64,000 nucleotides of DNA, taken from NCBI GenBank assembly GCA_963662175.1, contig OY759215.1, positions 21,999,079-22,063,078 on the forward strand, in the 5' to 3' direction. Under the pieces are notes generated by a model, which worked only from the letters and a program-made list of their open reading frames with translations, was not told the DNA's origin and searched no databases. This document shows positions 43,000 through 53,067 of this stretch, one piece after another (the first letter of the stretch is position 1; every line of letters starts with the position of its first letter). Origin of the DNA: Aradus depressus (lineage: Eukaryota; Arthropoda; Insecta; Hemiptera; Aradidae). The translations under genes were made by a program, and so were the position numbers.

Positions 43000-43478
43000 A
43001 AGTTGTCGATGAACCGACGACTATGTACATCCCTAGCAAGAGCAAGAATTAATCAATTTCGTTTCCGCTCTCCCTCCAAAGTCAATGGACCATTTGAGCT
43101 AAAACGCAATATTTGACTTACATAAGGGCTTCTGAATCCTTGTACTAAATTTTGTTTCGATATAGTCATTACATCGGCAGTAATTAGGGTACTTTAGCCG
43201 AGCCCCTTTTCCCAGGGCCTCCCTTCCCTTTTTGCGGGAAATCTCCTAATTCCCCCCTCCCCTTTGGCTGAAAATCAATAGGTGTCGTCGTTAGAGGGTT
43301 CTGGATTCATATATAAAATTTCGTGTCGATGCATTCATTCTATCGGGAGATATCGTGTTCACAGATAGACATTTTTTGTTTCATATTTGGAATCTAGAGG
43401 TCGGAAAACATGAAACTCAGCATTGAATTCATGACCGATTACATAACTTCCACTATACTTCGTATAGATGCGAAGTAA
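43000..43478 (+). repeat. RptA copy, two-ended
   Basis: 'tcgatgaaccgacgactatg' start, two modules, 'ggtcggaaaacatgaaactc' and 'ctatacttcgtatagatgcg' end. Confidence 0.85.
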
Positions 43479-43479
43479 A

Positions 43480-44105
43480 AAAGCACGAATTAATCAACTA
43501 AATTTTCGCTTTTCCGCCAAACCAGTCGACCGTTTCGACTAAAACTCAATAATTGACTTTACACAGGTAGTTTAGAATCCTTATACCTAATTTTGTTTTG
43601 ATAAATTCATTACATCGGCAGTTATAAAGGTTTTTGAGTTCGGCCGATTTCGTTGAAAATTAACAGATATCGTCCGATCCATTCATTACATCGGGAGTCA
43701 TCGTGTTCACATCCATACACACAGATTTGTTTTATAATTTTTGGAATTAGTGTGTCGAAGAAGCCTCTTTCTCAGGGCCTCCCTTCCCTTTTTGCGGGAA
43801 ATTATTGGAAATTAATAGATGCCAAGCCTCCCCGCCTCCCCCCAATTCCCCTCTCCCCTTTGGCCCATTTGGCTGAAAATCAATAGGTGTCGCCCTTAGA
43901 GGATTCTGGATACACATATGTGTCGATACTTTCACTCTACCGGGAGTTATCTTGTGCACAGACACACACACAGACTGTTTTTTTTTTAATTTTTGGAATC
44001 AGGAGGTCGTTTGGAAAACATAAAATTCCGTTGAAAACTCAGCATAGAATTTTTGACCGATTACATAACTTCTCCTATACTTCGTATAGCTGGGTAAGTA
44101 AAAAT
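43480..44105 (+). repeat. RptA copy in tandem with the previous one
   Basis: It begins 'agcacgaattaatcaactaa' (first 20 bases lost) and ends 'ctatacttcgtatagctggg' TAAGTAAAA. 'cagggcctcccttccctttt' occurs in both tandem copies, suggesting local duplication or unequal exchange. Frames at 43653, 43747 and 43887 are repeat-internal. Confidence 0.85.
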
Positions 44106-44549
44106 CAGGGTATCGTCCTCAAAAAAAGTGATATTTGACCTTGAGAGACGTTATCAGAAGTGAAATGGATGTCCTTTGAATTATAAAGTCTTAGGTATTA
44201 TGATCATTCCTTATTTATCCGTGTACATTTCATATGTTGCAACTGACTAAAGTTGGAGATGGCGTCTAGTGCAACAGGCGCTTGTTTGCATCTCATCTAA
44301 TAAACATTTGATCAGGTGACTCAATAATCAATTATTCCATGCTGACAGGTCATCAGGAAGTTCTATTTCCTCCAACTAACAATTTGTGTTTTTGTTGTTG
44401 TTTCTGTCGTTCCTCAATTAATCGTATCTGTCCTTCACGTTTTATTATTTATGAGAAAGTTTTGTTTATCAGAACTGTAATCATGTATGGGAAATGTTAC
44501 TTTTCAAAGGAGTTTAAAATACGTTATAATAAAGTTCTCACTGTTTTAT
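44106..44549. other. No gene recognised
   Basis: The 94-codon frame 44339-44623 has no domain and overlaps the next motif. Confidence 0.4.
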
Positions 44550-44605
44550 TTCCGAACAGAACCAACTTTCAACGCAACTGCGTCATCATCAGTGGCACAT
44601 GTATG
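44550..44605 (-). other. Hammerhead-like / Penelope-type motif
   Basis: On the minus strand: CACTGATGATG, a stem acgca/tgcgt, then TGAAAGTTGG. CUGAUGA, one stem and GAAA are in order. The second and third helices were not resolved by eye. Confidence 0.45.
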
Positions 44606-44829
44606 AATACATATAAAATATAAATATGGAGAAGTAACCCTGATGCTTTACTATCACATAGGGAGTCCACCTTTATTAAAGTTTACGTGAATTACTATTA
44701 TTTAGAAAAAAGTCGAGCGATAATAGCAAAACTCAGTAAGTAATTCATCTATACAAATGTATATCTATATTAATAAAGCTGAAACGGGGTTTGTTTGTTT
44801 GTATGTTTGTTCCAGCATCACGCCCAAAC

Positions 44830-46480
44830 CGCTGGACGGATTTTTATGAAACTGCCCATGTAGCATTCTTTTGAGCCCGATTGAATAATAGGCTATGTGG
44901 CGTCCCAAAATTTTGATCGGGAGGGGGGGTTGTAAGGGGGGCCTAAGTATATAAATAGTAGCTAACTCATTAACTAATGGGCGAATTGTCATGAAATTTC
45001 ACAGGTAGTCTTTTTAAAATCCAAACAGGAAAAAAAGGTGTGTGGCGTCCCAAAGTTTTGATCGGGAGGGGGGGTTGTAAGGGGGGCCTAAGTATATAAA
45101 TAGTGCTAACACATTAACTAATGGTCGAATTGTCATGAAATTTCACACGTAGTCTTTTTAAAAGCCAAACAAGAAAAAAAGGTGTGTGGCGTCCCAAAGT
45201 TTTGAACGGGAGAGGGGGTTGTGGGGGGGCCTAAGTATAAATATAGAGCTAACTCATTAACTAATGGGCGAATCGTCATGAAATTTCACATGTAGTATTT
45301 TTAAAAGCCAAATAGGAAAAAAAGGTGTGTGGCGTCCCAAAGTTTTGATCGGGAGGGGGGGTTGTAAGGGGGGCCTAAGTATAAATATAGAGCTAACTCA
45401 TTAACTAATGGGCGAATCGTCATGAAATTTCACGTAGTATTTTTAAAAGCCAAATAGGAAAAAAAGGTGTGTGGCGTCCCAAAGTTTTGATCGGGAGGGG
45501 GGGTTGTGGGGGGGCCTAAGTATAAATATAGAGCGAACTCATTAACTAATGGGCGAATCGTCCTGAAATTTCACGTAGTATTTTTAAAAGCCAAATAGGA
45601 AAAAAAGGTGTGTGGCGTCTCAAAGTTTTGAACGGGAAGGGGGGTTGTGGTGGGGCCTAAGTATAAATATAGAGCTAATTCTTTAACGGTTGGTCGGATT
45701 GTCACGAAATTTCACATGGAGTATTCCTGAAGGCCAAATAGAAAAATAAGGTGTGTGGCGTCCCAAAGTTTTGAACGGGAGGGGGGGATGTGGGGGGGCC
45801 TAAGTATAAATATAGAGCTAACTCATTAACTAATGGGCGAATCGTCATGAAATTTCACATGTAGTATTTTTAAAAGCCAAATAGCAAAAAAAGGTGTGTG
45901 GCGTCCCAAAGTTTTGAACGGGAGGGGGGTTGTGGGGGGGCCTAAGTATAAATATAGAGCTAACTCTTTAACAGTTAGTCGGATTGTCACGAAGTTTCAC
46001 ATGTAGTATTCCTGAAGACCAAATAAAAAAATAGGCGGTGTGACGGCTCAAACGTTTTTACGGGAGGGGGGGTAGTGGGGGGGTCTAAGTATAAATATAG
46101 AGCTAACTCATTAACTAATGGGCGAATCGTCATGAAATTTCACATGTAATATTCCTAAAGGTCAAATAGAAATATTAGGTGTGTGACGGCCCAAAATTTT
46201 GAACAGGAAGGAGGGTTGTGGGGGGGGGGGGGGGGGGGGGGGGCTAAATATACATATAGAGTTAGCTCATTAACGGTTGGTCGTATTGTCACGAAATTTC
46301 GCATATATTATTCCTGAAGGCCAAATAGAAAAATAAGGTGTGTGGCGTCCCGAAGTTTTGACGGGTGGCGGGGTTGAGGGGGGGGGGGGGGGGGACTAAG
46401 TATAAATATAGAGCTAGCTCATTAACGGTTGATCGTATTGTCATGAATCGGATTGTCATGAATTTCACATGTAGTAGTAG
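44830..46480 (+). repeat. Helitron G-rich modules, about 142 bp, eleven units
   Basis: Each unit has 'taagtataaatatagagcta', 'gtcatgaaatttcacatgta', 'gtgtggcgtcccaaagtttt' and a G-rich block (GGGAGGGGGG, TTGTGGGGGGG). Two further units lie at 47160-47515. Some G blocks have grown to long runs (46220-46243, 46378-46394). Four nearby G tracts per unit could form quadruplexes on the plus strand. Confidence 0.92.
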
Positions 46481-46489
46481 TAGTAACTA

Positions 46490-47155
46490 TGTATTCGCTG
46501 TGGGGTTCACTGTTGCAAGACATTTACTAGCTGTGATGTCCAGCGTTCCTAATATCGTACTAGCTGTGGGGTCCGCTGTTGCAAGGCACTTACTAGCTGT
46601 AGTGCTCAGCCCCAGCGTTCCTAACTATGTACTGGCTGTGGGGTTCGCTGTTGCAAGGCACCTACAAGACATTTACTAGCTGTGATGCCCAGCGTTCCTA
46701 ATTACGTACTAGCTGTGGGGTCTGCAGTTGCAAGGCGCTAGCAGTGTGGCCCAGCGTATTTAACTACGTAGGTACTAGCTGTGGGGTCCACCCTTGCAAA
46801 ACTCATACTAGCTGTGATGCCCCGTGGTTCTAACTACATACTATCTGTGGGGTCCGCAGTTGCAAGGCACCTACTACCTGTAGGGCCCAGCGTTCCTAAA
46901 AACGTACTAACTGTGGGGTCCGTCGTTGCAAAAGCATACTAGCTGTGATACCCAGGGTTCCTAATATCGTACTAGCTGTAGTGCCCAGCGTTCCTAACTA
47001 TGTACTAGCTATGAAGTTGTTGCAAAGCACTTACTATCTGTAATGCCCAGCGTATTTAACTACGTACTAGCTGTGGGGTCCGCTGTTGCAAGGCACTTAA
47101 TAGCTGTGATGCCCAGCGTTCCTAACTTCGTACTAGCTGTGGGGTCCCCTGTTGC
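46490..47155 (+). repeat. Second Helitron-internal satellite, about 31-33-bp monomers
   Basis: Two monomer types alternate: 'tagctgtggggtccgctgtt' + 'gcaaggcac' and 'tagctgtgatgcccagcgtt' + 'cctaacta'. The array returns at 47515-47830. Frames at 46365-46679 and 47625-47861 are translations of this repeat (VARHLLAV..). Confidence 0.9.
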
Positions 47156-47514
47156 GAGGGGGGGGGGGGGGGGGCTAAGTATAAATATAGAGCTAGCTCA
47201 TTAAAGGTTGGTCATATTGTCATGGAATTTCACATGTAGTATTCTTAAAAGCCAAATAGAAATATAGGGTGTATATGTCACAAAATTTTGAACGGGAGGG
47301 TGGGTTGATGGGGGCCTAAGTATAACTATAGTGATAAATCATTAACGGATGATCGGATTGTCACGAAATTTCACATGTAGTATTCATAAAGGCCAAATAG
47401 AAAAATAGGGTGTGTGACATCTTAAAAATTTGGGAGGGGGGGGGGGGCTAAGCATAAAAATAATGCTGAATGATTAAAGGGTAATCGGATTGTCATGAAT
47501 TTCACATGTAGTAG

Positions 47515-47830
47515 TAGTAGTAACTATGTATTCACTGTGGGGTTCACTGTTGCAAGACTGTGATGCCCAGCGTTCCTAATATCGTACTAGCTGTGGGGTC
47601 CGCCGTTGCAAAAACATACTAGCTGTGATGCTCAGCGTTTCTAACTATGTACTAGCTGTGGTGCCCAGCGTTGCAAGGCACATACTAGCTGTGGTCACAA
47701 GCGTTCTTAAGTACGCACTGGCTAGGATGTCCAGCGATGCTAAGTATTCACTAGCTCTGGTTTCCGCCGTTGAAAGGCGCATACTAGCTGTGGTGCCCAG
47801 GGGTCCTAAAAACATACTAGCGTTACTACA
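47515..47830 (+). repeat. Continuation of the 31-33-bp satellite
   Basis: The same alternating monomers as 46490-47155, resuming after two G-rich modules; 'gtagtagtagtaactatgta' opens both arrays. Confidence 0.9.
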
Positions 47831-47973
47831 GTTGAAGGACTATAAGCCTTATTCCGTATGAATAATTGAAAATTATAACATCATGAATGTACTGTCGAGG
47901 AACTGAATAGCCTTATAGGAAATATTGGGAGAAAAGTCAAAGTTCCCCGGGCAACGCCGGGTATTACTGCTAG

Positions 47974-48003
<30 letters not shown>
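47974..48003. repeat. (AT)n microsatellite at Helitron junction
   Basis: About 14 dinucleotides directly after CTAG; part of the target sequence. Confidence 0.9.
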
Positions 48004-48005
<2 letters not shown>

Positions 48006-48237
48006 CATATAATATAAAAATATATATATATACAATATATAACAAGCGAATGTGTTACATCAATAAATAAAATGTTTTGTATATTGAGGAGAAATCATTC
48101 ATTAATGACACAACATTATTTTGTAATAATTAGCGGATGAGAGAAATGGAAATTAAAATATATATAAAAAAAAAGTTAAATGATAAAAGAAAGCTATGGC
48201 ATAAAAAGTGTATAGATGAGTGTTAAGTGTTCAATCC
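48004..48237. other. AT-rich, probable LINE 3' UTR
   Basis: No motif apart from its position after the LINE stop codon on the minus strand. Confidence 0.3.
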
Positions 48238-48665
48238 ACTAGTAGGTCTCGAGGCCATTGCCGCCTCAGCCTCCGAACAGGAACATTAGGAAGGGTTCTT
48301 GTGGCAAGTCTGCGGACTAAAGGATTAGGGTGAAAGGAAAGGGTAGAATGGAATTTTCTGTAGCGGGATTTAATTACATCCCTTACAAAGGGAATCTGCA
48401 GGTCATTGCGAAGGATATCATTAGAGACGTAGAATGGAGCGTTTGTGATTTTACGAAGGATACGGGATTGTAGGGTATGGATTCTATAAGAACACGAAGG
48501 TTTAGTTGAGCCCCTGAGTTCAGCTCCACTCGCCCGTATTGGCTTCAGTAATTGGTTGTAAATAAGGCTTTTATAATCTAATGTAAGTTTCGATCTGTTG
48601 TCTAAAAGTCGTAATAAGAGTTTGTATCGTCGATGAAGTTCTTGTCTTTTAAGTGTAGTAGGATT
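48238..48665 (-). pseudogene. Jockey-clade LINE reverse transcriptase, C-terminal fragment
   Basis: The minus frame is open for over 130 codons: LHRRYKLLLRLLDNRSKL, SLIYNQLLKPIRASGAELRG, SRILRKITNAPFYVSNDILR, NDLQIPFVRDVIKSRYRKF, HPNPLVRRLATRT, RQWPRDLLVD and a stop. The order '(L)KPIW.YG.QLWG', 'Q.K.LR.I..APWYV.N..I..DL.IP.V', 'HPN.L...L' is the C-terminal region of Jockey-type LINE polymerases. The upstream polymerase motifs (including the YADD region) are missing beyond 48665, so this is a 5'-truncated copy as expected from incomplete reverse transcription. Key residues drift (IRASGAELRG for IWTYGIQLWG), so it is dead. Confidence 0.85.
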
Positions 48666-48814
48666 CCTCTATGTCAGGCATCTGCCAATAAATAAAAGTA
48701 TATATAAGTTAAATAATCTATATAGGGTCAGATTGTTTTTCCATTTAATCAGAAATCCGTTTCATTTTATATAGAATCCTCAGATACCATCAATTTAATT
48801 CCTGTCTGTATGTC

Positions 48815-49720
48815 TTTATGTAGGTTAGATTGAGCTTCTAAGATCGGCCAACTTGGAATGTAGGCCACATAGGATCTTAACTTTTTGAATGGGAAAAGGG
48901 GTCATAAAAATGAGTGCAAGCTCCTTGACGGTTGATTTTATGTTCACGAAACGCACGAGTATTTCAAGTATGGCCCAACTTAGGATATAGGCTATGTGGC
49001 ATCTCAATGGACCGAAGAGAGGGTTGTGGGGGGCCCAATACATAAAATGAGTGCAAGCTCCTTGACGGTTGATTTTATGTTCACGAAACGCACGAGTATT
49101 TCAAGTACGGCCCAACTTAGGATATAGGCTATGTGGCAACTCAATGGACCGAAGAGAGGGTTGTGGGGGGCCCAATACATAAAATGAGTGCAAGCTCCTT
49201 GACTGTTGATTTTATGTTCACGAAACGCAGAGTATTTCAAGTATGGCCCAACTTAGGATATAGGCTATGTGGCAACTCAATGGACCGAAGAGAGGGTTGT
49301 GGGGGGCCCAATACATAAAATGAGTGCAAGCTCCTTGACTGTTGATTTTATGTTCACGAAACGCAGAGTATTTCAAGTATGGCCCAACTTGTGGCATCTC
49401 AATGGACCGAAGAGAGGGTTGTGGGGGACCCAGTATATAAAATGAGTGCTAGACTCTTTAACGATTAATTGAATTTGCAAGAAATATCACAAGTAGCATC
49501 ATTATAAGCCCAGTCAAAAATAGGCGATCTCCTCAAATCTCAAAATTGTGAAGGGGTAGAAGGGGGGTGGGTCGTAAGGGTCCAAAACATAACATTACTG
49601 CTCTTTAAATAAATTTTCATATAATTTCACAAGTTGCAACCATATAAGTTATTCACCGGGCAGACAACAAACTAACCTACCCAAAAGTTAATAACCAGGC
49701 AACGCCAGGTAACTTGCTAG
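48815..49720 (+). mobile_element. Helitron 3' part with 137-bp modules
   Basis: It ends with a hairpin (ccagg-caacg-ccagg-like), AACTTG and CTAG at 49717-49720. Inside, AAAATGAGTGCAAGCTCC starts at 48907, 49044, 49181 and 49317, with a diverged copy at 49440 (spacing 137, 137, 136, 123). The module ('ggctatgtggca(t/a)ctcaatg', 'gggttgtggggggcccaata') is homologous to the module of the 44.8-kb Helitron. The 5' end was not found. Confidence 0.8.
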
Positions 49721-50614
49721 TCAAACCAAACATATACAAACGTTTATTTATTTTTAAATACGACGAAAAAAGAGGCAAAAGAAGGAACGGAACATAATTG
49801 GCGGCCTGCCATTAGAAGAAACATCTGCCATTACTACAACTTGTCAAAATTTTAGAAATTGAACACACTCTGCCTCTCTCTTTAAATACTCATACTTATG
49901 AACACACACATTTCGAAATTAAAACACAATTATTATTAATTAGAATGCTACCATTTTTACATTAATTATAGAAAATAAATTAGGGGAAAATCCAGAAGAG
50001 CGAACATAGCAAACTTCATTCACCACTAAAAACTATATTCCATGAATGAAACATGTAGTTGAATAATGAGATTACCAGGCGGAAGTGGAATTTGATTTTC
50101 TGGAGTTGCTGCCCAGTGCAGATGTAGTCCCATGGGCGTACGTAGGAAATAAAATGTAGGATGTGGTTGGCCTTGTTTTAAAATATTACGAGTGGGAGTC
50201 ATTAAATTGACGGTATGTCACTTTCACAACGACTGAGAATAGAAAAATGTTTTTGCATGAAGCTTATTTTTACGAAAGCAGAGAATACGAAAGGGTACAA
50301 CAACTAGCAGTAGAATTGGTGACCAAGGGAGTCTTTGTCACCACTTTTCTATAGAGCAACATGAGTAAGTATGTACTTACATTTGACTGAGTATGTTCAC
50401 TGTTCGCATTGCAAGAAGTTTGCATTTGTATAATAAAAACGTATGATTTACCGGAAAAACAAATGGCAGAAACAAAAATAATTAAATTTTTTTTTGCAAA
50501 ACTGAACTGAACACTCAAATGAAAATGACATAATACATATTCTATTAAGCAGACAAAATTTTAATGACTACAGATATCCGCTTAAGGGAAGTTCCACTGT
50601 AATTATAAATAAAA
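49721..50614. other. No gene recognised
   Basis: AT-rich; minus frame 50270-50518 has no domain. Confidence 0.4.
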
Positions 50615-50722
50615 CAAAGATGGTGAATCACTGGCAATGTACACACACTCAGGTGAAAAATCAACATCAAATTTCAGACTGACATAACTTCTCTTATACT
50701 TCGTGTAGCTGGAGAAGTAAAA
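50615..50722 (+). repeat. RptA copy, ends only
   Basis: 'atggtgaatcactggcaatg' is joined to 'cttatacttcgtgtagctgg' AGAAGTAAAA with all modules deleted. Confidence 0.8.
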
Positions 50723-50746
50723 CCACATAAATTTGCATATTTTTAG

Positions 50747-50897
50747 AGCAACTCTGAGAGGTAATGGGGGGGTTGTTGGTTGTGTCATGCGGAGGGAGAA
50801 GGAGGGCCCATTTCTTGAGAGTCCAGTTGGAGGAATGGATGTAGTGTTGCAAGAGGACTTTAACCTCGGATTAGAAAGTGAAAAGAAGGAACAATGA
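50747..50897 (+). other. Candidate host terminal exon (49 codons + stop)
   Basis: Directly after a good acceptor (TTTGCATATTTTTAG), a frame runs from 50748 to a TGA at 50895-50897: ATLRGNGGVVGCVMRREKEG, PFLESPVGGMDVVLQEDFNL, GLESEKKEQ. The composition (acidic, charged end) looks like a natural C terminus, and an AATAAA with an A run follows 640 bp downstream. No family was recognised, and no upstream exon could be tied to it. The opposite strand is also open (50603-50920), so the call is tentative. Confidence 0.35.
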
Positions 50898-50917
50898 GGG
50901 AGCACTTGAAGCAGGCA

Positions 50918-51520
50918 CACTGTGTCTGTGTCTGGGTCTGCCCCTCATCCATACTGTCCCTGGTCCCTCATCCATACTGTCCCTGTCCCTCATCCATACT
51001 GTCCCTGTCCCTCATCCATACTGTGTCTGTCCCTCATCCACACTGTGTACGTGTCTGGGTCTGTCCCTCATCCATACTGTCCCTGTCCTTCATCCATGCT
51101 GTGTCTGTCCCTCATCCATACTGGGTCTGTCCCTCATCCATACTGTCCCTGTCCCTCATCCACACTGTGCCTGTGTCTATCCCTCATCCATTCTGTCCCT
51201 GGGTCTGTCCCTCATCCACACTGTGTCTATGTCTGCCCCTCATCCATACTGTCCCTGTCCCTCATCCACACTGTGCCTGTGTCTATCCCTCATCCATACT
51301 GTGCCTGGGTCTGTCCCTCATCCACACTGTGGCTGTGTCTGCCCCTCATCCATACTGTCCCTCATCCACACTGTTCCTGTGTCTATCCCTCATCCATACT
51401 GTGTCTGTCCCTCATCCACACTGTGCCTGTGTCTGCCCCTCATCCATACTGTCCCTGTCCCTCATCCACACTGCTGCTGTGCTTGTCTCTCATCCAAAAT
51501 GTGCCTGTCCCTCATCCATC
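50918..51520 (+). repeat. 18-bp minisatellite, about 30 units
   Basis: Unit ctgtccctcatccatact with variants (ccacact, gtgtctgt inserts of 6-12 bp). Because units and inserts are multiples of three and lack stop words, all three plus frames stay open (220-250 codons, SLIHTVPVPHPYC-like). These are artefacts, not genes. It may lie in the 3' UTR of the candidate exon. Confidence 0.95.
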
Positions 51521-51535
51521 GTATATATACAAATC

Positions 51536-51559
51536 AATAAATACATTAAAAAAAAAAAA
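51536..51559 (+). terminator. Possible polyadenylation signal with A run
   Basis: AATAAA at about 51536 and a 13-base A run starting about 51547. Such words are frequent in AT-rich DNA; its weight comes only from the exon candidate upstream. Confidence 0.3.
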
Positions 51560-52070
51560 CCATAACAAATGCAATATTCTTCCTTTTTTAATTATTATGT
51601 TGCACTACTGCATAAAAGCCCGTGACATTTTTGTTGTTGACAATTTTTTCTGTTCTAATACTATGACTAATTAAAAATAAACAAAAAATACGAAATTTAA
51701 CCCAAAAACAGAAACCCGAGAGGGAAATCAAATTAAAGGGCTTAGAAATACGATTACAAAAATGTGTCTATATTGTATAGGTTTGTTTTTTAAAAACAGT
51801 AAAAAGTAAAAAAGGTCTATAATAACATGTGTCTAAGTTTTTTCTTAACAACAAAACACCAAATTCGCAAATTCGAGAGAGAGACCGTTGAAACCACAAA
51901 CTTAACCTTGAACTTTTTCAACAATTAAGAAGAAAACGAGATATCAAGAAACCCACATCTTTATAATTCCGTAAGTATGAGAGTTCTGAGCTCCCAACTT
52001 CTTCACAGTGCGCAGATGGCTTGGGAGGTTATCAAAGTGCACTTAACTCATTTTGGCTATTTTACGACTT
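51560..52070. other. No gene recognised
   Basis: AT-rich, featureless. Confidence 0.4.
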
Positions 52071-52076
52071 AACAAC

Positions 52077-52362
52077 TTATTCCCTGTGACCATAGAAATA
52101 ATACCCCGGACTGTCAATATTTCTGCCAGTTATTCTGAGAAATAGTAGAAGTTTTTCTAGAAGATACGTGGCCTTAAAATGACAACTGTACATATGATAC
52201 GTGTAGTTAAATATTGACCTAACTGTGCTATTGTCTTCTAAATCGACAACAGGCAGGAGGTGGGCCTGTCCTCGTTCAACAATCTGATCACCTTCAGTAA
52301 CCCACTGGCAAAGTTGCTCAGTCAGAAATGTTAAAATCAAAGCTATTTCATAAAATATATGT
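52077..52362 (-). other. Unrecognised open frame, protein-like
   Basis: About 95 codons are open on the minus strand, abutting a SINE at its upstream edge. It contains LTEQLCQWVTEGDQIVERGQ, HLLPVVDLEDNSTVRSIFNY and LLEKLLLFLRITGRNIDSPG, ending YYFYGHRE and TAA. Residue use is balanced and there is no low complexity. I recognise no family; it could be a host exon or part of an unidentified transposon. No Met starts it, so any real gene would extend beyond the SINE. Confidence 0.35.
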
Positions 52363-52374
52363 TTGTTTTTGTTT

Positions 52375-52515
52375 CATGCCCGAGCTTTAACTACGACGAC
52401 GTCATATCGCCTACTACCAATGTGCTCTTTCGTCGCTATGGTTGAGATGTGTTCCTAGATTTTTCCTGTCAAGGTTTAGTTACCTTTAACGTCTACCTGA
52501 CATCGTACAGCATCG
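52375..52515 (-). mobile_element. SINE-1 copy, headless, diverged
   Basis: 'catgcccgagctttaactac', 'gtcatatcgcctactacca' and 'ctgacatcgtacagcatcgg'. Confidence 0.75.
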
Positions 52516-52529
52516 GGACCGGAATTTCA

Positions 52530-52702
52530 TATTTCCCGCTTCAACAATGACAAAAAAAAAGAGGTCTGTTTGTCTTTCTGTTTGCGTGACTGGGAAACAC
52601 ATAACATCCGACAGAATTAATAAATCGACATGAAATTTTACATATGTTTCCAAAAGTCCATTAGAGCCTATTGATTTCAGCAGAATATGTCAAGGGCAAA
52701 AG

Positions 52703-52734
<32 letters not shown>

Positions 52735-52780
52735 GCTTAGCACAAAAGCATATTGAGATAATTTTACTTCGAGGCTTAAG
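52530..52780 (-). repeat. RptA copy, minus orientation, with 30-base G run
   Basis: 'cataacatccgacagaatta', one module. The purine-rich segment is extended to G30 at 52706-52735. Confidence 0.7.
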
Positions 52781-52839
52781 TACATTTTACCTGATGCCGC
52801 TTATATTATCAAAACATATGTCAATCATGTTATGTTGAG

Positions 52840-53060
52840 CCTCCCCCCTCCCCTTTGGTCGATATGTCTGAAAAACGACAAACGAAATCGGCCGAACTCA
52901 AAAACCTTTATAACTGCCGATGTAATGAATTTATTGAAACAAAATTTGGTATAAGGATTTTAAACTATCTGTGTAAAGTCAACTATTGAGTTTTAGCCGA
53001 AACGGTTGACTGGTTTGGAGAAGAAGCGAAAATTTAGTTGATTAATTCGTGTTTTTTTAT
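52840..53060 (-). repeat. RptA copy, minus orientation, outer end
   Basis: 'taactgccgatgtaatgaat', 'gttgactggtttggagaaga', 'gattaattcgtg'. It abuts the next copy in the same orientation. Confidence 0.8.
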
Positions 53061-53067
53061 TTCCCAT

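Larger units (their letters stand above)
44764..47973 (+). mobile_element. Helitron, non-autonomous, 3.2 kb
   Basis: It starts TCTATATTAATAAAGC with 'ccgctggacggatttttatg', typical of arthropod Helitron 5' ends. It ends with a short hairpin (cccgg-gcaac-gccggg), then TATTACTG and CTAG. The insertion lies between A (44763) and T (47974), the AT target of rolling-circle Helitrons. No Rep/helicase is encoded; the interior is satellite-like. It would rely on an autonomous Helitron. Confidence 0.88.

Noticed and set aside
46365..46679. Protein with VARHLLAV repeats
   Set aside because: It is the translation of the Helitron-internal 31-33-bp satellite.
50878..51674. Protein of 220-250 residues rich in SLIHTVPVPH
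   Set aside because: All three frames are open because an 18-bp minisatellite lacks stop words; no single frame is favoured.
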